Source: Pseudoclavibacter sp. Marseille-Q3772 (GTDB lineage Bacteria > Actinomycetota > Actinomycetes > Actinomycetales > Microbacteriaceae). From it: a DNA stretch of 64,000 nt. Below the pieces are notes generated by a model that worked only from the letters and a program-made list of their open reading frames with translations, was not told the DNA's origin and made no database searches. The position numbers and the translations under genes are program-made. Shown here piece by piece: positions 18,048-27,163 of this stretch. Positions within the stretch are counted from its first letter, which is position 1, and each line of letters starts with the position of its first letter. The stretch is taken from assembly GCF_916618895.1 (NCBI RefSeq), contig NZ_OU745391.1, positions 806,001 through 870,000 of the forward strand, written 5' to 3'.

Positions 18048-18821
18048 CTACCAGAGTGGCCGGATGACCGGCCTGCCGGTGTCGGGGTGTGGGAACACAT
18101 CCACGGGGGTTTCGTACACACTGGTGAGTAGTTCTTGGGTGAGTACCTCGGCAGTCGGACCGTCGGCGCGTATTTGCCCGTGTTTGAGCACGACCACGCG
18201 TGTGGCCCATGCAGCCGCTGCATCCAGGTCGTGAGACACCACAACGGCGCCCGCACCAGCCGCTACTTTGGCACGAACCGTTTGCATGGTGAGTCGTTGG
18301 TGCCGTAAATCGAGTGCAGCAGCCGGTTCATCCAGCAACAGCCAGGGTGTGGCTTGTGCCAGCACACGCGCGAACCCGGTGCGTGCGGTTTCTCCACCAG
18401 ACAGCGCCTGTGCATTGCGATCACCCATTGACGCTATTTCGGTGGCAGACATTGCACACGAGACTTCTGCCTCATCATCTGCCCGTTTTGGCGTATTACG
18501 CCAAGGCGCGCGCCCCATCTGAACAACCTCAGTGACCGTAAAACCAAATCCCACACCTGGTTGTTGTTCAAGCACGGCTCGCTGCTGGGACAGGTTCCGG
18601 CAAGTAATCCGTGCGATATCCGTTCCATCGAAGCGGACTTTGCCGATGCTTGGAGGCAAGTCTCCGGCGATAACGCCCAATAGAGTCGACTTGCCAGCGC
18701 CATTCGGACCAATCAGAGCAACCAGTTCACCGCGTGTGATCCGCAAGTTGATATTTTGCAAAATCTGCCGTGGCCCGCGGTGATAACTCACCCCTACAAG
18801 CTCAATTTCACCTGCCATCAT
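18048..18821 (-). CDS. hmuV: Heme ABC transporter ATP-binding protein
   Basis: 257 residues from ATG 18821, whose A is the last base of the hmuU stop (TAATG); a second ATG follows immediately. Walker A GPNGAGKSTLLG, Q-loop LEQQPGVGFG, signature LSGGETAR, Walker B WLLLDEPAAALD and the H-loop VVVSHDLDAAA are all present, so the ATPase should be active. It drives heme import through HmuU. Last gene of htaA-hmuT-hmuU-hmuV. The same frame is open far upstream through hmuU, but that extension is a shadow. Confidence 0.95.
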   Translation of the reverse strand: MMAGEIELVGVSYHRGPRQILQNINLRITRGELVALIGPNGAGKSTLLGVIAGDLPPSIGKVRFDGTDIARITCRNLSQQRAVLEQQPGVGFGFTVTEVVQMGRAPWRNTPKRADDEAEVSCAMSATEIASMGDRNAQALSGGETARTGFARVLAQATPWLLLDEPAAALDLRHQRLTMQTVRAKVAAGAGAVVVSHDLDAAAAWATRVVVLKHGQIRADGPTAEVLTQELLTSVYETPVDVFPHPDTGRPVIRPLW

Positions 18822-19999
18822 TACACCTGTCGCTGCCCAAATGTTTGACGCAATAGGACCAAGAACACTGGCGCCCCAATAATTGATGTCAACATTCCGA
18901 TTGGTAAATCTGCGCCCGCAATTGCCACCCGGGCAACAAGATCTGCGATTGCTACCAGCAACGCTCCACCAATAACCGAAAGCGGCAATAGGATTCGGTG
19001 TGTAGGCCCCACGAGTAAACGGATCGCATGTGGCACCACTAGTCCCACGAAACCGATGATTCCCGCGAATGCTACTGCAGCACCGGTCATCAGCGCGATC
19101 GCGATCATGAGCATCATCCGTAATCGCGCAACACCAATACCCAGATGACCGGCCGCGCGATCTCCCAATGCCAACACATCCAGTTTCCGTACTAATGGAG
19201 TGACCAGGAGCATCGCGACCACGAGTGGAATCGAGGTTTGCACCACGGCATTCCAGGTGGCTCCATTGACGGAACCCATTTGCCAAAAGACAACCGCATC
19301 CCGCGCGGTCGTTGACGAGATGACGATCATGAATGCCGTGGCAGCACCCGCCATGGCATTGATCGCGATTCCGACCAGCAAGAGGGAAAGCATGCGGTTT
19401 GCAGCGATGGTCCGTGCAACCGCCCACACCATTACTGAGGTCAATAATCCAAACACGAACGCAAAGATGGGCGTGGTTACCGTACCGAACCAGGTGATTC
19501 CCAGACCAATGCTCATTGCCGCACCTAGTGCGGCACCCGAGGTAATCCCGATGACTCCGGGTTCGGCAAGTGGATTCCCAAATAACGATTGGGCAAGAGC
19601 GCCGGCAATCCCCAACGCGGCTCCAACGAGTAGGCCTAATACCAGCCGAGGAATACGCACCTGCCACAGGGCCGCATCCACGAGATACGCTGGCGAGCCA
19701 GGGTCGGCGGCCGGCGCAAAATGCAGTGCCCGCTGAAGTGACTCGACCAGCTGCGCCGGCGAAATTTCGAACTGTCCCGATCCCAGCGAGATAACCGTGG
19801 TACATCCCAGTGTCACCAGCAGCAGCACCATTACAAGGCTCGCGGAAACGCGGCCATTTCCTCGCTGCGTGCCGCGACCAGGGACATCAACCCCACCCCG
19901 GGAAGGACGCATCTGGCGATTACTTGCAGGGATCGGACGAACCGCACGCGACGATCCATGCCGGGATTTCTCGCGGTGAACCGTATCCTGGCTAGCCAA
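18821..19999 (-). CDS. hmuU: Heme ABC transporter permease
   Basis: 392-residue FecCD-family permease with about ten membrane spans. A hydrophilic ~45-residue N-terminus (MASQDTVHREKSRHGSS) precedes the first span. Family marks seen: RIPRLVLGLLVGAALGIAGA, NPLAEPGVIGITSGAALGA, FWQMGSVNGATW, LGIGVARLR and the ATPase-contact region GFVGLVVPHAIRLLVGPTHR. Overlaps hmuT by eight bases and hmuV by one. It moves heme delivered by HmuT across the membrane. Identification relative to siderophore permeases rests on the neighbours HmuT, HtaA and HmuO. Confidence 0.93.
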   Translation of the reverse strand: MASQDTVHREKSRHGSSRAVRPIPASNRQMRPSRGGVDVPGRGTQRGNGRVSASLVMVLLLVTLGCTTVISLGSGQFEISPAQLVESLQRALHFAPAADPGSPAYLVDAALWQVRIPRLVLGLLVGAALGIAGALAQSLFGNPLAEPGVIGITSGAALGAAMSIGLGITWFGTVTTPIFAFVFGLLTSVMVWAVARTIAANRMLSLLLVGIAINAMAGAATAFMIVISSTTARDAVVFWQMGSVNGATWNAVVQTSIPLVVAMLLVTPLVRKLDVLALGDRAAGHLGIGVARLRMMLMIAIALMTGAAVAFAGIIGFVGLVVPHAIRLLVGPTHRILLPLSVIGGALLVAIADLVARVAIAGADLPIGMLTSIIGAPVFLVLLRQTFGQRQV

Positions 20000-21107
20000 G
20001 ATAGACCGCGTCCGCGAGCGCCTTGAGCGCGGCGGGGTAGTTTGGACCGAACGAGATCAGCTGGCTATCGGGCGCCGAAACAACGCGTTGGTTCGCTCCA
20101 GCTGTGGTCTGCGACATCCCGGGCCGATCGAGTAGCCCAGTAATGCCGCCCGTCGATTCCAGGCCACCGTTCATGACGAGCACGATTTCCGGGTCGATCG
20201 TAATTAGTGATTCAGCGTTTGCGGGGGCCGTGTCGACAAGCCCTCCTTCATCAGCAACTGCGATCGCCCCTAAATCAACAATGAGTTCGGATGCGGCGCT
20301 GCCCTTACCGAAGATGAAGAATACGCCCCCATTGCCACGCACATACAACACCGCCATTCGAAGCGGTGCAACACCGGAAGCGTCTCGGAGCCCCTGGATA
20401 TATTGCTGAACTCGTTTAAGTTCTTGGTTTGTCCGTTCGATCAGCTGCGCACCGATTTCCGGGACGCCGGTTGCTGCGGCAATCATCTCGATCTGGGGCG
20501 CGATGAGGTCCGCCGCACGATCCGGCGAAAGCACAACCACATCAATGCCACTTTCTCGCAACAGTTGCACGGCCGTCTGCGGCCCGAGGGTGGTGTCGGC
20601 AAGTACAAGCGTCGGCTGTTGCGCAAGCACGAGTTCAACATCGACCGCATGTCCTTGTTCGCTCACGACCGGAACACTGTCGATTCGTGCATCAATATCC
20701 GAGATGGTACGGCCCACAATATTGTCTTCGAGACCCAAACCGATCAGGGTCTGCGAGGTCGTACCGTAAATGTCAAGCGTGACGATGCGATCAATGGATT
20801 CGACCGTTACCGTAACCCCATCGTCGCCAGTGACGGTGGCGGGAAGTGTTGGCGCTGGTTTCGTAGCAATTGGTTCGATACCGTCAACCGCTTTCGCTTC
20901 GCTGTGGCCTCGCAGTGAATGTGGGTCTGGTACCCGGTCGGGAACTTCGATACCCGATTCGGTCGGGCTCGATGTTGGCTGAGGTGCTGCGTTCGTAGCC
21001 GTTGTCGGCAGTGGCGCCCCTGTGCAGCCGGCAACGATGACTGATGATGCCACCATTGCTGTAAGTGCGAGCACACGGACTCGTTGGGTCGAAACGGGTT
21101 TGCGCAT
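19992..21107 (-). CDS. hmuT: Heme-binding lipoprotein of the HmuTUV transporter
   Basis: 371 residues from ATG 21107, placed there because MRKPVSTQRVRVLALTAMVA leads straight into the lipobox VAGC; a longer frame to 21242 has no signal-like start. Class III substrate-binding fold (DRIVTLDIYGTTSQTLIGLG, LRESGIDVVVL, GITGLLDRPGMSQTTAG). The candidate heme ligands are the His of EQGHAVDVEL and the Tyr of AVLYVRGNG, positions equivalent to the His/Tyr pair known in corynebacterial HmuT. Membrane-anchored receptor that takes heme from HtaA-type proteins and passes it to HmuU. Confidence 0.93.
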   Translation of the reverse strand: MRKPVSTQRVRVLALTAMVASSVIVAGCTGAPLPTTATNAAPQPTSSPTESGIEVPDRVPDPHSLRGHSEAKAVDGIEPIATKPAPTLPATVTGDDGVTVTVESIDRIVTLDIYGTTSQTLIGLGLEDNIVGRTISDIDARIDSVPVVSEQGHAVDVELVLAQQPTLVLADTTLGPQTAVQLLRESGIDVVVLSPDRAADLIAPQIEMIAAATGVPEIGAQLIERTNQELKRVQQYIQGLRDASGVAPLRMAVLYVRGNGGVFFIFGKGSAASELIVDLGAIAVADEGGLVDTAPANAESLITIDPEIVLVMNGGLESTGGITGLLDRPGMSQTTAGANQRVVSAPDSQLISFGPNYPAALKALADAVYLG

Positions 21108-21262
21108 GGTCTGTTGGTCCCAAGTTGGTTCGGTGATGGTCGTGCGGGAGTTAACGGTGTTTGAAAAGGTGATGGGCCGGGGCGCCCCTACCAGAGGTTG
21201 CGTAGGCAGGTTGGCAGAACCTCGCAATGTTGGATGGAGCACCCCGGTTTAGCCGGTGGCCG

Positions 21263-21296
21263 CGGTGACGTATCGACAACAGTCAACGTGTCACCG
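21263..21296. other. Hairpin between htaA and hmuT
   Basis: CGGTGAC (21263-21269) pairs with GTCACCG (21290-21296) in the leader between the htaA stop (21326) and hmuT. It could reduce read-through into hmuTUV and set the ratio of HtaA to transporter. Confidence 0.4.
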
Positions 21297-21325
21297 GGCT
21301 CATCGCGGCGCTTGACGATGCGGCG

Positions 21326-22921
21326 TTATTGCTCGGTGTAGACCGGATCGCTGGTGTCGATACGTTGATTCACGACCATCAGCCCAACACCGGCGAGCAG
21401 CAGGAGCGTACTGAGCGCGCCCAACGGCGCGAATGCTTCGGCACCGGTTTCTGCCAGCTTGTCTTTCTTGCCGCCCTTGCCATTGTCTCCGGCAGCCGTC
21501 GATCCCGCACTTTCGGCCGATGCGGTGGTGTCGCTGCAAGCAACCTGGTCGCCCAGCGATAGCGTCATTGAAATGGGGTCAAGGACAGTACCCGGCTCAT
21601 AGAAACCGGCAAATGCGGTTGCACCGTTGGCGGTCAACGTGACGGTTGCATCCGTAATGGACAGGCTGTTTCCGGATGCATTTACCGCATAGCTGAGCTC
21701 GGCGAAACGCAGGTTTTCAGTGCTGAACTTCTTTCCGTCCATGTTCGAGTAGTCGAGGTCTGCAACGAGCGCACCGCTGTCCGTACCTTCAAGCACGATG
21801 CGTACATTTGAGATCTTGAAGTCGAGCACACCCTTGTGTCCGGTGAAGTGCACTGACCCAGGGAAATTGACTACGCCAACGATGTCCTTGCTGTTCACCT
21901 CGCCAGATCCACTGCCCCAGGTGAATCCAGCGCCCGATTCTGCCGCTCCACCGGCAAGTTCCCACTTACCCTTTGCGATACCGCCAGAGATGTAGTTTCG
22001 GAAGGACTGACGCACGCCCCACTCAAGAGTTCCTGTTACCTCTTGCGCAACGCAGGTTTCCTGATCCGCGACCTTCCCGACAGGGTCGGTCTTACGGGGT
22101 TCACTCGTAGCAGGCCCCTTGCCAGTATCGTTCTTGCGGTTTTCCTCGGGGGCGCCGGGCATGTTGTTGCGCGGCGCGTCGTTGTCAGGCTTGCTCACCT
22201 GGTCGTTAGATTCCGCAGGCTGCTGTTGCGGGGCCGGAGCTGATGTTTCTGGTATCTGGGTTTCTCCGTTGGCCGGAGTCGTCGATCCGTTGGAGTCCTC
22301 AGGTGAAGGGTCAACAGCAGGTTCGGGATCTACGGGAAGTTGGACTGAGATTGGGTCCAGTTCCTTTCCCTCTTCATAGAATCCGCCAAACGCGACCGCA
22401 CCTTCCTTCGTCAGCGTTGTTTTCGCTGTAACGCTGGTGCCGTTCCAAGTCACTTCCTTGAGCGCAAGAAACTCGACGCCTGCCTGATCTACCGCTGGTT
22501 TTCCATCCGGATCGTTCGAGGCGGCATCAAGATATACCTTTCCAGTTTCGCCATGAAGCACGATTCGAAGGTTCGACAACTTCGTGTCAAGGATTCCGCC
22601 GTGACCCGTGAAGTGAATCTGCCCGGCATGCTGCACATCCGCTGTCTTGGCCGCTTCGTCAACTTCTCCCTTACCATTCACCCAGGTGAATGCTGCCGGT
22701 GCGTCACTTACATCACCTGAAGTTGCAATTTCGCCCTTCGCAGGACCTCGCTTGATGTAGTTCACAAACGAAGCCTTCACACCCCACTGGGTTGTCGCAG
22801 TGGACGTAGTTGCCGCATCCGCGGGATTGGCGCCGACGCCACCGGTGACAAGTCCTGCCGCAGCAAGCAAGCTGGCTACTGATAGCGCTCCCATTCGCCG
22901 CAATCTGGTGCTGATTCTCAT
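21326..22921 (-). CDS. htaA: Two-domain HtaA heme-binding surface protein with LAETG sorting signal
   Basis: 531 residues from ATG 22921 behind GAGAGGAAACC. A Sec signal (MRISTRLRRMGALSVASLLAAAG) is followed by two HtaA domains, about residues 45-200 and 295-455. Each has the three heme-contact blocks known from corynebacterial HtaA: Tyr in FVNYI/FRNYI, His in HFTGHGG/HFTGHKG and Tyr in GGFYEEG/AGFYEPG. Between them is a disordered Pro/Glu/Asn-rich linker. The C-terminus has LAETG, a hydrophobic stretch (LGALSTLLLLAGVGLMVV) and Arg, matching a class E sortase substrate. Captures heme at the wall for HmuT. Divergent from hmuO across two DtxR boxes. Confidence 0.93.
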   Translation of the reverse strand: MRISTRLRRMGALSVASLLAAAGLVTGGVGANPADAATTSTATTQWGVKASFVNYIKRGPAKGEIATSGDVSDAPAAFTWVNGKGEVDEAAKTADVQHAGQIHFTGHGGILDTKLSNLRIVLHGETGKVYLDAASNDPDGKPAVDQAGVEFLALKEVTWNGTSVTAKTTLTKEGAVAFGGFYEEGKELDPISVQLPVDPEPAVDPSPEDSNGSTTPANGETQIPETSAPAPQQQPAESNDQVSKPDNDAPRNNMPGAPEENRKNDTGKGPATSEPRKTDPVGKVADQETCVAQEVTGTLEWGVRQSFRNYISGGIAKGKWELAGGAAESGAGFTWGSGSGEVNSKDIVGVVNFPGSVHFTGHKGVLDFKISNVRIVLEGTDSGALVADLDYSNMDGKKFSTENLRFAELSYAVNASGNSLSITDATVTLTANGATAFAGFYEPGTVLDPISMTLSLGDQVACSDTTASAESAGSTAAGDNGKGGKKDKLAETGAEAFAPLGALSTLLLLAGVGLMVVNQRIDTSDPVYTEQ

Positions 22922-23010
22922 GGTTTCCTCTCTCGAGCTCGCTGATAACCACAGACGGCTGGTTAACACTCAGCGAAATGGTTCAGGCGAGACACAGACC
23001 CCGCCAAACA

Positions 23011-23029
23011 TTAGGTAAGGCTTACCTAA
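23011..23029. promoter_or_regulatory. DtxR/IdeR operator 1
   Basis: TTAGGTAAGGCTTACCTAA is a perfect 19-bp palindrome closely matching the DtxR/IdeR consensus, 89 bases before the htaA start. Iron-loaded DtxR would repress htaA-hmuTUV. Confidence 0.9.
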
Positions 23030-23056
23030 ATAGAAAACGTACATGGAATGCTAATC

Positions 23057-23075
23057 TTAGGCAAGCCTCACCTAA
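23057..23075. promoter_or_regulatory. DtxR/IdeR operator 2
   Basis: TTAGGCAAGCCTCACCTAA, a second 19-bp DtxR-type box, lies 42 bases before the hmuO GTG. Iron control of heme oxygenase is expected. Confidence 0.88.
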
Positions 23076-23117
23076 CTTCCACGGAGATGGGGTAGCCAGA
23101 CTATGAATGGAGACACT

Positions 23118-23786
23118 GTGACCACCACAGACGTAACTACGGCTTCGTTGTCGAAACGACTGCGTGAGGAAACCAGCCAAGCACACGCTGACGCAGAACA
23201 GTCGCAGTTCCTTGCTGCCCTGCTGTCGGGACAGCTGAGTGTCGATGCCTGGTACGGACTGCTATGTCAATACCAGTACATTTACGCGGCCCTGGAATCA
23301 GCCATTGCTGGGTTGCTGGAGAGTCGCCTCACGTTTGAATTGTTCGCGGTCGAACTAGACCGCAGCGAGCATATTGCGCATGACCTCGCCCTGATTTCCA
23401 AGCGATATCCCGTCACGGCAATGGCGCCGCAACCCTCCACGCTCGAGTATGTAGCCCGCATCCAATCGTGCCGTAACAGTCCGCTACGGCTATTGGCTCA
23501 CCACTACACCCGATACCTCGGAGACCTTTCTGGCGGCCAGGTCATGCGCACGCTTCTCCAACGGCACTATGGTTTACTGCCTGACGAACTCACGTTCTTC
23601 AAGTTCGATATTGGGTCACTGCCACTATTTAAGCGACGCTATCGCAACGAGTTGGATGCACTTGCCATTACCGCCGCTGAGGCCGACAGCATCATTGTCG
23701 AGGCAGCAGCGAGCTTTGCGCATAACCAGCACATGTTCGAGGAATTGTGTGAAATTTACGCCCCACAACTGCGGCTATCGGCCTAG
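23118..23786 (+). CDS. hmuO: Heme oxygenase
   Basis: Opens heme to biliverdin, CO and Fe2+, so imported heme yields iron. GTG 23118 is chosen because GGAG lies five bases before it; an ATG at 23103 in frame would add five residues. 222 residues, the usual HmuO length. The proximal heme ligand is the His in REETSQAHADAEQ; the distal helix has YLGDLSGGQVM with the flexible Gly residues of the family; FKRRYRNELD supplies basic contacts to the propionates. Divergent from htaA across two DtxR boxes and followed by an 18-bp terminator stem. Confidence 0.95.
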   Translation: MTTTDVTTASLSKRLREETSQAHADAEQSQFLAALLSGQLSVDAWYGLLCQYQYIYAALESAIAGLLESRLTFELFAVELDRSEHIAHDLALISKRYPVTAMAPQPSTLEYVARIQSCRNSPLRLLAHHYTRYLGDLSGGQVMRTLLQRHYGLLPDELTFFKFDIGSLPLFKRRYRNELDALAITAAEADSIIVEAAASFAHNQHMFEELCEIYAPQLRLSA

Positions 23787-23817
23787 GTTGCCGTCGACGT
23801 ATCAGCGTTCCTTAAAC

Positions 23818-23864
23818 AAACGGTCAGTCACCGCGAAATCAATTCCCGCGGTGACTGACCGTTT
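23818..23864. terminator. Terminator between hmuO and clpP2
   Basis: A perfect 18-bp stem (23818-23835 with 23847-23864, core GGTCAGTCACCGCG) and an 11-base loop. A-rich on the left, T-rich on the right; acts for hmuO and possibly for the convergent clpP operon. Confidence 0.88.
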
Positions 23865-23963
23865 CAGTTATCTTCGACAGGACTGGGACAGCGACACGTT
23901 GCAGCCCCAAGCCCCCTGAACCATTTGTTCTTGAAACCCGGCCAAATTGCTCGTTTGTTGCGG

Positions 23964-24629
23964 CTAGTCGACGACCACCGATTGGGCGCCCTTGCGGCTG
24001 CTGAGCACCTGGTCGATCAGACCGTATTCCAAGGCTTCGTTGGCCGACAAAATCTTGTCGCGCTCAATGTCTTCCGAAATCTGCTGTTGGTCGCGACCCG
24101 AGTGCTTTGCGAGCGCTTCCTCGAGCCATTCCCGCATCCGCAGCACTTCTTTTGCCTGGATCTCGATATCCGATGCCTGGCCCTGTCCGCCACCGGATGA
24201 TGCCGGCTGGTGGATAAGCACTCGGGCGTTAGGCAGTGCCAGTCGCTTGCCGGGCTCACCAGCAGCAAGCAGGACGGCAGCAGCTGACGCCGCCTGCCCG
24301 AGGCACACGGTCTGTACCTGCGGGCGGATGTACTGCATGGTGTCGTAGATCGCGGTCATCGCAGTGAACGACCCACCGGGTGAGTTGATGTACATGGTGA
24401 TATCGCGGTCTGGATCCTGCGATTCGAGCACCAGCAGCTGCGCCATCACATCGTCAGCCGAGGCGTCATCGATTTGCACGCCGAGGAAGACGATGCGGTC
24501 CTCAAAGAGCTTCGCGTAGGGGTCTTGGCGCTTAAAGCCGTAGGCAGTGCGCTCTTCAAAGCTGGGCAGGATGTAGCGCGACTGCGGCATCGGCTGGCCA
24601 GCGGCCGCGTGATTAGGCATGTTGAACAT
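23964..24629 (-). CDS. clpP2: ATP-dependent Clp protease proteolytic subunit 2
   Basis: 221 residues. Catalytic triad visible: Ser in [15 protein letters not shown], His in [11 protein letters not shown] and Asp in [11 protein letters not shown]. The N-terminal extension with [23 protein letters not shown] is typical of actinobacterial ClpP2. It combines with ClpP1 into the mixed ClpP1P2 barrel that works with ClpX or ClpC. It starts 35 bases after clpP1, in the order tig, clpP1, clpP2 on the minus strand. Confidence 0.96.
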   Translation of the reverse strand: MFNMPNHAAAGQPMPQSRYILPSFEERTAYGFKRQDPYAKLFEDRIVFLGVQIDDASADDVMAQLLVLESQDPDRDITMYINSPGGSFTAMTAIYDTMQYIRPQVQTVCLGQAASAAAVLLAAGEPGKRLALPNARVLIHQPASSGGGQGQASDIEIQAKEVLRMREWLEEALAKHSGRDQQQISEDIERDKILSANEALEYGLIDQVLSSRKGAQSVVVD

Positions 24630-24664
24630 AGTGTTGCGTCCTTACTCCGTGGTCGTCGCGGCGG

Positions 24665-25294
24665 TTAGTTGTCGTCCGATTTGGCAACTTCTGAGGGGTC
24701 ATTCGAGATGCGCCGGTCGGTACCGCCACCGCCGACAACCGAAGTCGCTGACTCGGAAATGTGGTCGACGAATCCGTATTCGAGCGCTTCTTCTGCCGTG
24801 AACCACTTGTCTCGGTCACCATCGGCGTGCACCTGCTCAACGGTCTTACCGGTGCGAGCCGCGGTGATCTCGGCAAGTCGCTGCTTCATGTCCAGGATGA
24901 GCTGTGCCTGACGCTGAATGTCCGAGGAGGTACCGCCGAAACCGCCCAGAGGTTGGTGCAGCAGCACGCGGGTGTTCGGGGTGATGTACCGCTTGCCGGG
25001 GGCACCCGCGGTCAGCAGCAGCTGCCCCATGGACGCGGCCATACCGATACCCACGGTGACGACATCGTTCGGGATGAGCTGCATCGTGTCGTAGATGGCC
25101 ATACCGGCGGTCACCGATCCGCCCGGCGAGTTGATGTACAGATAGATGTCGCGCTCGGGGTCTTCAGCGGAAAGCAGCAGCATCTTGGCGCAGATCTCGT
25201 TCGAGTTGTCATCACGAACGTCTTCGCCCAACCAGATAATGCGGTCTTTCAGCAGTCGGTCAAAGACGCTGTTCTGCGTTTGCTGTTCAGCCAC
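24665..25294 (-). CDS. clpP1: ATP-dependent Clp protease proteolytic subunit 1
   Basis: 209 residues with catalytic Ser in [16 protein letters not shown], His in [11 protein letters not shown] and Asp in [36 protein letters not shown] is the usual ClpP1 start. A GAAGGAGAGG ribosome site precedes the ATG. Upstream, 25295-25535 (241 bases) separates it from tig and contains no gene I can support. Confidence 0.96.
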   Translation of the reverse strand: MAEQQTQNSVFDRLLKDRIIWLGEDVRDDNSNEICAKMLLLSAEDPERDIYLYINSPGGSVTAGMAIYDTMQLIPNDVVTVGIGMAASMGQLLLTAGAPGKRYITPNTRVLLHQPLGGFGGTSSDIQRQAQLILDMKQRLAEITAARTGKTVEQVHADGDRDKWFTAEEALEYGFVDHISESATSVVGGGGTDRRISNDPSEVAKSDDN

Positions 25295-25535
25295 GAATGC
25301 CTCTCCTTCGTACGGTTCTCTCCACGAAACTACTCGACCTCAGCTGCCAAACCGGTGCTTGTTCGCCCTTGGCGTGAGTGGTGTGGGCCCGTGGTGGTGT
25401 GGATGCGGTGTACGCGCGTGTCGGATGCCGTACGTCGGGCAGGTGCGCGGCCACCCGCATCCGGAAAACCGAGGAGCCGTCCCGACCGAGTGCATCCACT
25501 CAACCGGAACGGCCCGCAAACGGGTATCGCGCTAC

Positions 25536-26990
25536 CTACTCAGCGTCAGCGTCCTTCGCCGCCTTCTTCTTGGCGGGAGCCTTCTTTGCAGCAGGCTTCT
25601 TGGCCGAAGTCTTCTTCTTGGCCGGAGCCTTCTTGGTTTCGGCCTGCTCTTCAGCAGGTGCATCGTCGCCTTCGTCTTCCTTGTCCGCAGCTGCGGCAGC
25701 TTCGCGTGCCTGGCGTACTACTGCGGTGAACTCGGAAAGGTCGACTGCCTTGCCGTCGCCGTCAACAACTTCGGCGTCCTCAAGGACGTACAGGATCGCC
25801 TTCGAGCGAGCGACCTCGCCGATCACCTGCGGCAGGCTGTTGTTCTGCTGCAGCATCTCAACGTACTGCTGCGGAGCAATACCGTACTGCGATGACTGCT
25901 GGAAGAGGAACTCGGTGAACTCGTTCTGCTCAACCTGAACCTGCTCAGCCTTGATGATCTCGTCGAGAATCACCTGCTGACGGAATGACTTTCGCGACTC
26001 TTCGCGAACTTCCTCAGCGTGCGGGTCGTCGCCGGTCTTGCCTTCGCCCTCGAGGTGACGGGCCACCTCGTCTTCGATGAGCTGTTCCGGAACCGGCACC
26101 TCGGTGTTAGCAAGCAGTGCTTCCAGAGCCTTGGCACGGGCCTGCTCAACCTGACCGAAGGCCTTCTTCTTAGCGGCCTGTGCACGCAGGTCATCACGCA
26201 GCTCATCAACGGTGTCGAACTCGCTCGCCAGCTGAGCGAACTCGTCGTCAACCTCGGGAAGTTCGCGCTCCTTAACGGATACGACCTTCACGGTGATTTC
26301 AGCTTCCTCACCCGCACGGTCGCCACCGAGCAGCGTCGAGGTGAACGTGGTCTCTTCGTCGGCGGTGAGAGTCAGCAGTGCCTCGTCGGTGCCGTCAAGC
26401 AGTTCACCGGAGCCAACCTCGTGCGAGATACCGTTTGCCTCATCAACGACCTCGCCGTCGATCTTGGCGACCAGGTCGATCGAGGCGAAGTCGCCGTTCT
26501 CGATCGGACGGTCAACGGTCTTCAGCGTACCGAACCGCTTACGCAGTTCCTCGAGCTCGCTGTCGACGTCTTCGTCAGTGACTTCTGCGGCGTCAACCTC
26601 GAGCTTGAGGCCCTTGTATTCGCCGAGCTCGATCTCAGGGCGGATATCCACCTCAACCTCAACAACAAGGTCACCCGAGAGGTCCTTCGCGTCGGGGGTC
26701 TGCTTGATGTCAGCCTCGGGACGACCCAGCGGCGTCAGCTCGGATTCACCGAGCGCCTGCTGGTACCAGCTGTCCAGACCGTCGTTGATTGCCTGGTCGA
26801 TCACTACCTCACGGCCTACGCGCGCGTCGATCAGCTGCGCGGGAACGTTGCCCTTACGGAAACCAGGGATCTGAATCTGGTTGGCAATCGTGCGGTATGC
26901 GCGATCCAGGAATGGCTTGAAGTCTTCCGGGGTCACGGTAATGGTGAGCTTGGCGTGGGTCGGGTTGACCTTGTCGACCGTGGTCTTCAC
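25536..26990 (-). CDS. tig: Trigger factor
   Basis: Ribosome-associated chaperone and peptidyl-prolyl isomerase. 484 residues: ribosome-binding domain with PGFRKGNVPAQLI (the GFRxGxxP signature), FKBP-type domain around ENGDFASIDLVAKIDGEVV, and the helical C-terminal cradle. The last ~35 residues are a Lys/Ala tail (repeats of AKKKT, AKKPAAKK, APAKKK) like those of actinobacterial histone-like proteins; it could bind rRNA or DNA. The 173 bases upstream hold a hairpin and the probable promoter. Confidence 0.96.
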   Translation of the reverse strand: MKTTVDKVNPTHAKLTITVTPEDFKPFLDRAYRTIANQIQIPGFRKGNVPAQLIDARVGREVVIDQAINDGLDSWYQQALGESELTPLGRPEADIKQTPDAKDLSGDLVVEVEVDIRPEIELGEYKGLKLEVDAAEVTDEDVDSELEELRKRFGTLKTVDRPIENGDFASIDLVAKIDGEVVDEANGISHEVGSGELLDGTDEALLTLTADEETTFTSTLLGGDRAGEEAEITVKVVSVKERELPEVDDEFAQLASEFDTVDELRDDLRAQAAKKKAFGQVEQARAKALEALLANTEVPVPEQLIEDEVARHLEGEGKTGDDPHAEEVREESRKSFRQQVILDEIIKAEQVQVEQNEFTEFLFQQSSQYGIAPQQYVEMLQQNNSLPQVIGEVARSKAILYVLEDAEVVDGDGKAVDLSEFTAVVRQAREAAAAADKEDEGDDAPAEEQAETKKAPAKKKTSAKKPAAKKAPAKKKAAKDADAE

Positions 26991-27123
26991 GTTCGGTATC
27001 TCCTGAATGTCGAGGTCGCTGCCGATGGGCAGTCATGTGCAAACGCTGGCGTATTCAACGCTCAAACAGACCAATACTACGTTGCTTGCCCGTATTGGCG
27101 CTAAATTCGCCGGGATCAACGAA

Positions 27124-27150
27124 GCAGGGCCCGCGAAACGCGAGCCCTGC
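27124..27150 (-). terminator. Hairpin after the glycine betaine operon
   Basis: GCAGGGC/GCCCTGC arms (27124-27130 with 27144-27150) with an inner CGCG stem, 14 bases beyond the stop of the substrate-binding gene. No T-run follows. Confidence 0.6.
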
Positions 27151-27163
27151 AATCCCGTTTTAT

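Noticed and set aside
18048..19805. 585-codon frame that would extend HmuV upstream
   Set aside because: The extra ~330 residues are antisense-free out-of-frame reading of hmuU; the ATPase begins normally at the TAATG overlap.
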